Shown here: piece after piece, positions 38,101 to 50,100 of the stretch
Position numbering within the stretch: position 1 is the first letter of the stretch
How the letters are laid out: the number at the start of each line of letters is the position of its first letter
Origin: Luscinia megarhynchos
Lineage: Eukaryota; Chordata; Aves; Passeriformes; Turdidae
DNA: 64,000 nt
Assembly (NCBI GenBank): GCA_034336665.1
Contig: JAPFBE010000003.1
Location: 15,602,360-15,666,359, forward strand
Reading direction: 5' to 3'
Translations under genes and position numbers: made by a program
The notes under the pieces: generated by a model
The model's database searches: none
The model's input: only the letters and a program-made list of their open reading frames with translations
What the model was told of the DNA's origin: nothing

Positions 38101-41100
38101 TAGATTGGTCTCATTTTGCATAATTTCTGTTAACTACCTGTCTTGCAACTGTTTCATCTACAAGTTGTGTCCACTCTGGCTCCCCTGACAACTTTGAAGT
38201 GGCAATTCCCCTAAAGAATGTAATAGAATCTAGCTGCCCTTTAATCCACTATTGGGATATCAACTCTGATTTAATGCTTACCACGAAATCAGGCCTCTCT
38301 CAGAATTCGTTCCCTTCCAAAACCAAGTCTGCTGATTATACTTCAACTTCTGATCAGTATTTTTTGCTCAGGAATGGAAATTCCAGTCTGTCAATTTGGG
38401 TAGTTAACAGTGACTTCAGGTTTTGAAACTATGTCAGGAAACTTCCTTTACCAGTCAATTTGGCCATCTCTGCATGCTCAAGATTGCTTACAGGAATTTT
38501 GGAGGCTATAGGAGTCATGCAAGTATACTTCTGACATATACTGTTAAAGGAACAGGTGCTGCAGCAAGTCTTGCAAAACTTCCAGCAAAATTTCTACTTA
38601 ATAATGAAAGATTTGAGCAATTTTTTTTTTTTTTTTTTGGGAAAGATCATGTCACCAATGTTGGCGCATAACTAACTGACTATTTCCTTTATAATATCAG
38701 TTTTGTTATGATCCATCCATGCTGTAAGGTGGAGATCTATTTTAATTTTACTTTAAAAGGTAGATATATTTGAGCCCCCATTTTGAAAAATCTCATATTC
38801 TGTGGCAGTTTCCCTTCCCATCCAGTCTTCTTCATCCAGTTTTAAGTAATTTTAAAAATTAGTTTTCCATGCTGAAGTGTTCTTAGCTGAGTATGCCAGA
38901 TTTTGTTTTAAGACTCTGACAAGTGGCCAAATTGAATGAGTGAATTCATGCTGCAGGGTTAGGCATGGGAGGCTTGCTGTTGGGTCAAGTATGTCTTTCT
39001 TCTCCTTTGCCATTTAGAACCAATCTAAGTATTAACTCATCATTCTGAATCCACTGTCTATTAGTTAGGATTTTCACATAATTTTAGCCTGTACCCAGAG
39101 AGTTTTTGTTTAGTCTATGGCCTTGCATGGCACCTCTGTCACATATGTTGAACTTCAGGAATGATTCCAGGCTGTGAAAAATGCCTGCAAGCTTCTACTA
39201 GTTAGCATTGCAGAAAGAGTCTCTAATTTATAGGACGCAACAATAATAGATATCAATGACTTTTCATGAAACTGGATTGATATATTTTCTATTTCAAATC
39301 TATTTCAAATCTATTTCTATTTCTGGTAGGTTGTACCTATCAAGTTGCACTTGGAAGTTAGGAATTTTCTCATTGTTTTCCCTTGTTGCTATTGAAAAAG
39401 AGATTAGAGAGCCTGGAGGTCAAGAGACAGAGAAGTTGTCAGAACTGGCCTGATGAAAGCTGGTGCTCTGATTGCTTAAGAACATTACAGAAGAACTGGC
39501 TGAGATTTTGACAGCTAACTAGGACTATGAACATAACCTACTCTGGAAAAAACCCCTGATCCAAGTTGTCTGGAAGTTTGTCTTCTTACAGAGGAGCTAA
39601 TGGAAAAGGTTTTTTTCCTATGTTGGATAATTTTTTCCTGCTTTCCAACCCTGACCAATCATGATTAATCCCATACATCCTCTGGAGCATACATAAAAGC
39701 TCTGCATGTATTTATTGATAAATAATTCCTCCTGAAAGGTGCCAGTAGTGTGTTCTTTTGCACTGGCTGAACATCTGACAGACTTTTAATTTTTCTGTTG
39801 TTCCATTTCATGTTCCAGAGGAGCTATTTTCTTATTTGGTTGCTGCTGTGTGCACTATAAAGCAAACAACCATGATAATGATTATGTGAATGAAGTGTAC
39901 ATATTTCACAAAATAATGGTCAGCTCCCAAGAGTTTACATCTACAGCCACAAAAGTCTGCCCTTTCCCTTACTGGGACAATGGAGGAAACAAGGCACCTA
40001 CAAGAACTGAACTGCTACGGTCAAGTTTCAGTGTTTGGGGCATTGACTGGAACTACTTGTTTTATAGGGAAGGTGCCTGCTGGACCTGTTGTTTATGAAC
40101 AGAGAGGGTTGGTGGATGATGTGGTGATTGGAGACTTCAGCAATCACAAAATGATTATATTTCGATTTTTGGAGACTTAAGGAGGGAGTCAGCATAACTG
40201 CCACGTTGGACTTCTGGAAGGGAGACTTTGGTGTGTTTAAGGAGCTGGTTGACAGAATCCCTTGGGAAGCAGCCCTGAAGGACAAAGGAGTCCAGGAAGT
40301 CTGGACATTCTTCTTTAAGAAGGAATCCTTAAAGGAGCAGGAGCAGGTCATCCCCTGATGAAAGACGAGCCTGGCTGAACAGAGAGCTTTGGCTGGAACT
40401 CAGGAGACAAGGGGCAGGAAGCTCAGGAGGATTACAAGGATGCCTTAAGGTTAGGCAGGGAGAAAATCAGAAGGGCCAAAACCCAACTAAAATTTAATCT
40501 GACTACTGCCATAAAAAGCAAAAATAAATACATTAACAAACATAACTGCTAAGGAGAATGTCCAGCCTTTATTGGATGAAGGGGGAAGTACAGTAACAAA
40601 GGGTGAGGAAGAGGCTGGTGTACTTCATGCTTTCTTTGCCTCAGTCTCAGGGTACCCAGCCCCCTGAGCAGAGTGAAGCCTCAGGTGTAGAGGTTCTACA
40701 AGGCCAAGTGCCAGGTCCTGCTCTTGGGTCCCAACAGCTCCATGCAGCACTACAGGCTTGCGGGAAGAGTGGCTGGGAAACTGCATGGCAGAAAAGGATC
40801 TGGAGGTGTTGATTGACAGCTGCTGAGCATGAGCCAGTGTGTGCCCAGATGGCCAAGAAGGCCAATGGCATCCTGGCCTGGAACAGCAATAGTGTGACCA
40901 GCAGGACAGGGCAGTGATTGTCCCCCTGTACTCAGCACTGGTGAGGCCTCATCTCAAATCCAATGTTCAGTTTTGGGCTCCTCATTTTGACAAAAACATT
41001 GAGTGTTGGAGTAAGTCCAGAGAAGGGCAACAGAGCTGGTGAAGAGTCTGGGGTACAAGCCCTCTGAGAAGCAGCTGAGGGACATGGAATTGTTTAGCCT

Positions 41101-44100
41101 GGAGAAAAGGCTCTTGGGAGACCCTCTTACTCTCAGCCTTGTGGGAGGTTGTAGCGAAATGTTGGTCATTCAGGAGAACAGAAACAGATGAAATGGCCTC
41201 AAGTTGCCCCAGGGGACGTTTAGACTGGATACTAGGAAACGTTTCTTTGTGGAAAGGGTTGCTATGCATTGAACCAAGCTGTGGAGGGAAGTACTTGAGT
41301 GCATCCCTGGAGGTGCTTAAAAGATGTGTTGATGTGGCACTCAGGGTTTAGTGGTGGATTAGACAGTGCTGGGTTGACAGTTGGACTCGATGATCCTGGA
41401 GGTCTTTTCCAGCCAGAATAATTCTGTGATTCTACATGGTCATCTTTGGTCTTGTGCATAAGTTTTACTTCAAAGCTTTCATGAGCAGCTAGGATTTATT
41501 GACTGCCTCCACATTTATCACTTCCTCACCACAAAAATAAATCCAAAGATGTAAGTTGCAAGATTGTTTCTCAATGTTTTGTTTTGCAATCTCCTAGGAA
41601 AATGCCTAGAAACAGTACTATATGGAAGAATAACTTTCGTATAAAAGATCTTAAGACTAAATAATTTTACAAGTCACCTTTTCTTTATTTAGATCAGGAG
41701 GATTTCCTAGGGCGATACAAAGCTGTCTTTAAGACTGCATGTGAAGATCCTTGGAGCATGTCTTCAAGAATTTCTCTGCATCCTTTGAAAGAATTCCTTG
41801 TCTGTGTGCATCTCAAGCTGTATTCTTCAAACAGTCTGTGGACAGCATATGTATATGCTGAAAAAACTCTTCACACCAATCTTTCTGCAAATAAGTATGA
41901 TCTTGGACTTACAGGTGATCATGATAAATTGAAGATATGGTTGTTTGGAAAACAAATAAATGCTTCAGTAAAACTTCGTAAAAACACTTGGAACCAAATA
42001 TGTATCCAGTGGAAAAGTGACAATGAGGAGATGAAGGTATTCATAAATGGAACAGAAAAATCACACAAGAAACTAAATGGGAAAGTTAACTTGCCTGGAA
42101 AAGGCCAGTTTTTACTTGGCTGTTCAAAGCTGCAAGGTGCAGCTGCGTCGTCTCACCGGGGTATGACTGGGGAGCTGTACCTGTTCAGAATGTGGGACAA
42201 GGCAAATATAACACAATCTGAGGACTGCCAGGATAGTGGTGTTATACGCTGGAGAAAGGAGGATTGGACCTATAACACGACAATAGAAGAGGATAACTCT
42301 TTACCATGTGGTAAGTACCACTGCATTGCTTTGGAAATAGTAATTCGGTCAAAAGTTGATCTGAGTTTGTCTAGCATTTCTCTTCCAGACTTTTACAAGA
42401 TCTTAGCCTAATTAATAATTTCTAGCTAAATTCTTGATGAGATCATGTGAGGGCCTGCAGCTTTTCCCAGGTCATTAGGCCTTGATGCTGTAATTGGGAA
42501 CACAACTTCTTTGTTGGGGTGTGTGACTTGAGAAAGGACCTGAAGAAAGGATGCCTTTCTTTTACTCATGTCTGGCTGTGTTTGAAGGAACACAGTCCTA
42601 AGGCTGAAAGGAGAAACATTCTGCCTACCAGATGTACATTTGGTACAAAGGAAGTCTGAGAGAGGCATGTCTGGATAGTGGGGAAAATCTTGGTCAGAGC
42701 GGAGCATCTTACTGTCTTTTACTGATGCAGTGAAAGGACAACCTCCTTGTTTTCTGTTCCAGCAATTTCTGCCCTGAATATTGAGCATCCTTGAGCATCA
42801 CAGGGCAGCTTGATCAGGCAATGCCCATCTCCAGCCCCGACTGAGCATTAATTGTAGAGTTCATGATTTAGCAACTTGTGGAATCCTTTGTCTACCTGCA
42901 AGAGCTCTCTATTTAGTGTATAAGATGTATTGTTTCCAAAGCTTTGGAAAAAAGAACTTGAGCCAGACTGAGTAACTATGCTGACAGGGGTTTGCTTCAG
43001 TGCAGAGACCATCTCTACTTCCGAAACTAAGTTATTTCCTCTAGATAACTTGGAACAAGAGATTTTCAAAGAGAAGGTTGCTGAAGTTTTTTAAGTTTGT
43101 TTGCCTCCCTTCAGTAATAGATGCATTTTAGCTCCCCAAGTCATCCTATGAAAAGCATATATTTAGCAAGAACCAGTCCAATAGATAACAAAACTTCTGT
43201 GGTAGAGGTATCTAATAGTCTGTGTCAGGTGATTTTTATTGATGTTACTACTGCTCTTACAATCTGATTTCTTTCAGTAAATTCCTTTGAACACCCATTT
43301 AAAAATTACCTGATTTGGGAAGCTTCTCTGTTGTAACTGCTTTTTTGTTAAAACAGAAGGACTTTGAGTATTAAGTCTGCAGAAAGATCTAATTTTACAT
43401 CTGCAATGAACGTAACTGGCAAAGGGCTAAAGTTTAGGAAAGTTCTCTGTAGGCATAAAAGGTTAAAAGGAAGTGGTTCATTACAGTCATAATTGTGCCG
43501 GAGGACAAGTTTCAGAATTTGTTTTGTGACCTGGTTGGCATTTTGTGCCTACATAAAACAATTATTTGTAGAATGTTCTGTCAAAGGCTACCATAATTTC
43601 TGTGATTTCTTCTTTGCTTAACCACTCAGTCTTTGTGCAGTCTAAGCCATACTCTTAATTGGTGTCTCATTGGCAGTGATCCATTGCATTAATAAGTCTA
43701 GATTTACTTAGCATCTATTTTCCTGCCTTTCTTTATGTTGACTCTTCTGATTCTTTTACTTTAGATTTTATAACTTATTTATGTGAAAATTTTTCAATTT
43801 GCCAATTTTTTTTTCCTTAACCATTTGGGGTCTAATAAGGATCAAAATCCTGATTGTGGTAAGATTCACATACATGCTTAGCATTTAAAAGTATGCTCAA
43901 CTTTAACTGAGTAGCTCAGTCCCTCAGAAATGACTGGGATTACCTTTGCAGTAGCTGCATATTTTATGCATCTGAAGATTCACAGGAAAGGACATCTGAC
44001 TGCTTCCCACTGTGATGAGGCTGATCACATTCCTTGGACTAATGGTTCTCAACACTGAACTTTTAGATCTGAGTTAAAGATGAAACTCTTGCTCCTTCCA

Positions 44101-47100
44101 GTGACAGTCTTCTGATTGTCCTGTTTGGTGTGGCCACTGCACGCTGAGCAGGTGTGAATGCTGCAGGCAGGGCCGGAGAGGGCAGGAGGCCACACACTTG
44201 GTGACTCACTGGCCTTCCACGTACATTCTTCATGTTCCTTTGGTAATTCTCCTCTTGCTAAGAGTGAGATCTAGCATAACAGCTGTGGTCTAGAGTGAAG
44301 AGTGCAGGTTGAATGTCTCTCACTTTACAGATCACCTCCTGGTATTTAAAAATGCATAAATGAAGAAAGATGTGCTTACTATTCCATATTCTAACCTTGG
44401 AAAATTTCTTTATCTTGTTCCTTGATGAGTGATTCCTCTGTAGCCACATACTTTAATGTGGACAATATGAATGATGTCGCTCTTGTCTCTGTATAATCCA
44501 AGAAAAAAGTCTACTAAGTAATCTAAAGTTTGGGGTGGTTTAAGAGAACAAACACTCAAGTAAATAAATGAGTTTAAAGTGCTAAATCCTTGAAAAGAAA
44601 CTTTAATCACCTGTAAGTGCCAGCTTTTCAGTTTTCATTTTTACATGTGATATTTTTAGGTTGCCTTTAATAATAACTTCACAGTGAAATGTACTGTTTA
44701 AACATTAATCATTTCAGTTATACATTAAACAGTAACTTTCTTAATCCAAATATCCAAACTGTTATGCTGTGCATTTATGCAAGGAGCACAGATATGATGG
44801 GATAACTTTAACAAATTTCAATGAATAAATAAAATAGATGATTTGGGCCATAACTATAAATAGTAACACTGATGATAAAGCACTGCTGTCTCATTTGTGA
44901 TGTTGGTGCTGTAAATTTTAGCCCGTTGTTTTTGGCTGCTTTTTATCCTAATTAAAATCCAGTGAGTACATTGTGGCATTTTTGATTTCTCTAAACTGTC
45001 CTGTCCAACATTCAAGATTAAGATATTGCCTTCTCTTTTTCACATACTGTTTTGACTTTCAATATTGTTGAGCCTGCTGCTGGGGTTCTTGGAGAGGGTT
45101 TCCACACTTCTGGGTACAGAGCAATTTGATCACCTTTCCTGGAAGGGAGGGTGGAGTCTCAAGACTTCACATCCTCAGGGAGGAAGTGGGAATGGAACTG
45201 TCACTCCTCCACTCATTCAGTCTGCATCCCAGTCTGTTGGGTACCAGACAACTGTTGGGCTGTGTTATTATGTTTACGGAGTTAATCATGTTAGCGGAAG
45301 ATGAAAAAGTAAATTATTTGCCCCAATGCCATTTTTTTTTCTAAAACTTTAAGGACAGAGTAGTAAAGAAACTTCTAAAAGCTCTTGAAGGAAATGTGGT
45401 GGGAAAAAATACCTAACTCTGGAGTGCCTTTTTGATGAGTCATGTGCCACTTTACTTTGTACCTATTAACAGAATACATGTTTGACCTTCCCTTTCTTTG
45501 CTCTCATTCCCTCTCTCCTGTGATACCAAACAAAGTGGCTTTTTGGAAATTAGCCTTTCAGAGAAGTGGTAATTTGAGTCACCTCAGTTTCTAATGTACA
45601 ACTTTTTACAAACAGATGAAAACTGTATTTATAACCTAATTTCTTACAAGCAGTGAAACATCAAAGCTGAGTTAAAAATACTGAGCCTAAATTTTCTAAT
45701 AAGGAAACTAAAATGAACCGAGCCTGATGTGAACAATTTCTGACATTTGTTTCTGTCTAGTGGTCAGTGATAATTCATCCTTTTTTCCATGATGCCACCA
45801 GAGGGCATCAGAGCAGATACAAGGTGTCATGAGGGGCACAAAAACATAAAATTAAGATTGCACTTAAGTTTTATCCTATAAACTTATATACAGTATGCCT
45901 CAAAATCTACCTTACATAGAAAGTCAAGGTAGGTTAATGTTTCCAGCATGCAACTAACTAACAGCTGTTAACTTGTGGAGGATTTTTATGTTTTATTGTT
46001 TTTAGTGCGTTGTGTGACAGAATGGTTCATTTTAGCAGAACAGTTATTCATCTGAAAGATATGTCAAATATTAAAGGGGCCCAATCTCTTAAAGGAAAAT
46101 ATGTATTTAATTTGAATAGGAGAATTGAATGTCATATTTTCAGTGCCTGTTTCTGCAAATAATTAAGTTTTAGAGCAGCACCATTTTGAAATTTTGCTAT
46201 TTGAGCAACTCAGTTTTGTTCATGAATGTCTTATAAAATGCATCAGTGCTGGGCATCTTCATTTCAGTGAATGCAAATGGAGTGCAGTGGTTGCTACACA
46301 CTTCTGATTACTGCTGTAACAAATAGATAACTAAAAATGCTTAAAAGAGGATCTGTATAGACTTAAAAATTGCAAGTGGAATTGACTTTTTAAGTCTTAA
46401 ATGCTTGTAATTACATGACCCAGAAAGTGATACTAGATATCTGTTTGGAATTTTAAAATTTGACTTTCACCTTTTGGTGGGAATTCTTCAAGCAAATCAA
46501 TTCCACCGACTGAATCAGTTGAATTTTTGGTGGAAGAACTTTCAGCACTGTGTGTGTGCTGTAATTTTTTATTTAGAAAATCTAATTTTCATAAATGTTC
46601 TTCTATTTTTATTTTTATGTGTAAGTCAAAACTGAGCAGCAATATACAGTGGTGATTGTCTCATGTCATTTTGTGGTGACAGCCAAGTACTATGGCTTCA
46701 GGAGAACAAATTACATAACCATCAAGGTGTCCCTTGGGATTCTTCCATTTGCTGTTGGTCTGTTGTGAGAACTGAACATAGTCAAGACTGCTTGTGCTTA
46801 AAAGAGTCCTGGGTGCTAATACCAAATTGTTTTCATTTTTGGCATGTTTTTCAATTAATATAAGTAAAATTTTAAATCTCTCCTCTAGACCCTACACATA
46901 TAAGTCCATAAATACATGTTTCTCTGCTAGAGTGCTTTTGTGCTTCAACAGATTGGCAGGGCTGTTGCTGCTCCTTAGCAGTGCCTGTTTGGTGTCTGGA
47001 GCCGACTAGAAAGCAGCTGCCCATGTGTTCTCTCGTATGTTTCCTGAGACAGAGGCCACCTGGCACATCCCTTCTCTCTGTACTGTCCCCTGCCCCTTCT

Positions 47101-50100
47101 CACCCATCACACAGGCTGGGCAGGGTGAGTGTCCATGGGGAGACTCCAGCTCACTGAATTTCAGACTCTTTCTCCTCCAAAGAAAGCCCAATAGTTACTT
47201 GCCCAGTCTCAGTCTTGCTCAGAGGATGCTTTCTGCAAAGATTTAAGGAAGATCATGAAGTGTTAGGTAAAATATTATTAGTCAGCAGCACCACTGAGAC
47301 AGAGGGACAAGAAACTGCTGCCAGTAATGTCATTCTTGCCCTGAATTGTTATCAGCAGACAGGTTCCAGCTGCTTCTCCCTTCTCCACCCTGGAAAAACT
47401 GAACTGCTTCTCACAGACCTGCCTGAAGACAGGTGAATCAGAAAGGGTGTTGCCTTTCCAGAAATTTTGAGAAAGCTGTACTGCTCATAAGTTAGATTGA
47501 TGGGAGGGAGAAGCAAAGGATCTTTTTTCATTATCACACTTGGAGATACTTTAAGGGCTTCTTCTCTATCCTGTGCCTGAGCTGCTGAACAATAGCATAC
47601 TTTGAGTGATAGTGCTTTTGCTGCATGCATCAGAACCATCTGTCCCATCTTGACCACTGTGTTCCAAAGCCTCCTTCTGCCTTTCTTCCCCTTTCACTGA
47701 ATTCATTTTTCAATTCTGCTTTGCTTGGTGGAACAGTTTCAGCAGGACATGTGGAGACCATCCCATCCTAAAAGATCCAGTAGCCTGAGAATTAAAAGCT
47801 GTCATGCTAAGGAATGCTGTAAGCACAAGGCTATTTTTTTAGGCAGGGCCATGTACTGGTCTCTCTCAGAGCTACATCAGCTTGTGCACCTAACCTTAAG
47901 TACTGTTAATTGGTTTAGTCTCCTGCCAGTCTGGAGCTGCTGAAGTTATGCTGGTTCCCATTGTCAGACAAAGTCATTGGGAAATGAAGGTTGTCACAAT
48001 TTTTGCAGCTGTGATGTGGAGCTGCAGTGAGAGCTGCTAAACAGGTTTCATTCTTGTGGAACACAGATGGGATTCCCAGGTCATGGCTTAGCTAGCTATT
48101 TGTGTCAGAACAGTACAAAGTGATACGGAAACAGTGAGGGACTTGCTGCTTTTGTTTCTAGTGATGCATGTTAGTAACAGAAACTGGTGCTTACCTCATT
48201 TAATCAAGTTGCCTTTTCCCTCAGAAAAGAAACCAAACAGTTCTTGTGGGGACCTATTCTATCTCCCTTGCAACAAAAACAAAGAATAATACTGCCTGTT
48301 TAATTGCTGTTTGAATCTTCGGGAGTGTTTTCTATTAGAAAAAATGTAGCAAAGTATTATTCCAATATGTAATCCTTTGTTTTGGAATAGGATATGTTAG
48401 GTATATAGGTTTGGTGATCCTGAACTAACAGTGTTGCAAATGAAACTCCATAGAGCAAATAAATGGAAGTTTCATATATGTAAGGAATTTCATGCTCTTA
48501 TCAATAGTAAACAACCTAAGGGCAATAAAATTTTCTGTTAGCTTGTAACTAACACATCTTGAGTTACCTTACTTTCCTTTTTACATGCCAACTGTAGGGA
48601 TATTTTAGATTGAATTCTAATCCTTCTCCAAATAAATCTATTTACTTTCTTTTCTTGTTCTTAAACACAACAAAGGAGGAGGGTTAACAAATAAATTATA
48701 TATGAGTCTCTCCTCCTTCCTCCTTTCTGTATGCAAAGGTGATTCTGAATAAAGACTTGGTTAATGAACTTGAAGCTGGACCTTGAAAATGACAAGTCAT
48801 ACTCATGGATAATTTCTAGAAAGTGTAGGCATATGACTGTTGTGGTGTAAGAGAAGTCATGGTTAGACTGGTGTCCATAAAAAAGTGCCTGTCAGATTAT
48901 GCATGCCATCATCAATTGCTGCATTTGCCAGCTCCATATTCATGGCTTATGTTTAGCTTGTTTTACTCCCTGTACTGCTAGATGCACTATTAAAAGCATT
49001 TGACATTTTTACAGTTCACTGTCTTTTTACTAAGCTTCAAAATTAAATATGTTAATGAACAATTTTTTATACCTACCTCAGGGTACTACTTGTATTCTCA
49101 AAAATTCATGATGTGGTTGAAGGGATATGGAGGATGCAAAAGACAGCTTGTCTACAGCAAGACTGTCTCCACTAGACCCACAAGAGTTTGTGAGAAAGAT
49201 CTTAAAGTTAGATTCCCTGTACAGATTTTATTTTTTAAATGGGCAGAAGAAGCAGTGTGGTGTTTGCTCTGAGATGCTGCATTTTCAGGTGGGTTCCTTT
49301 TGAGAATTTAATGTCCTCCAGACCTTTTTTTTTGGAGATAAGAGCTTTTGTACTGATTGAGACTAGTAAAAGGTAAACTTTTGGAGATAGAATTCACTTG
49401 CTATGATAGGAAAGTCAGACTACCCACCTATGGAAGGATGCTTCCTTCCCTAATCAGAAGTTCAGTCAATTATCTTCATTCATCCCATTCTACCTTAAAA
49501 ATACTTACTTTTTGAGCAATACAGAATAGTTTTATCTGATTACTGCTTCAGTTCTGTGTATTAAATTTGGTTTTGTCTTGGTATTGTATTAAGGGTGTTT
49601 CCCAGGCCTATACTAGGTGCAAAGAATATAATTTTATAGCATCTGTAATACCTAATCACTTTACAATGCTGAAGTAACAGCACTTGTACATAAGAGCTCT
49701 AGAACACATACCTTACAAAAATATGTAAGTATGTATTTTGTCTGGACTTAACATATAATGAGAAGTCCTAATTTTCTTGAAAAATTACTATAGAAGTTAG
49801 AGTTATATCCAGATTTTCATGATCTGTCAAGTCCCTACAGTTTTAGTTTTCAAAAAGAGCAATTTTACTTCTCTGTAGGTAGAATCCTAGTTGTCTCAAA
49901 AGAGATGTTTGCTGTAACTTTATTTTGTCTTTACTGAAGGAGTTTAAATTTGGTAGGCTGATATGTATAAAGGTGTGAATTTTTATTAGTGCTTTAATGG
50001 ATATGTATTATTTTACTAAGAATATTGGTTCTCTCCCTCCTTCTACATAAGAAAATTTCTACCCTGGATGTAAATTATAGCTAAAACTAACAGTTTAATG

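Larger units (their letters stand above)
35150..41692 (+). other. ADGRG2: ADGRG2 intron between signal exon and pentraxin exon
   Basis: About 6.5 kb of AT-rich sequence. The 3' end carries a CR1 copy (about 40,050-41,440) only some 250 bp before the pentraxin exon. A T18 run sits at 38,621-38,638. Short open frames near 38,199-38,671 have no splice support. I see no further exon. Confidence 0.7.

Noticed and set aside
41758..42411. Treating the 217-residue open frame as a single-exon pentraxin gene
   Set aside because: The frame is open upstream of its ATG to a clear acceptor at 41,692, and there is a strong donor at 42,310. Phase links it to the signal exon and the stalk exons.
47217..47268. 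Splice-like mini-exon between TTGCTCAG and GTTAG|GTAAAAT
   Set aside because: In the phase required by the flanking ADGRG2 exons it runs into TAG at its 3' end.
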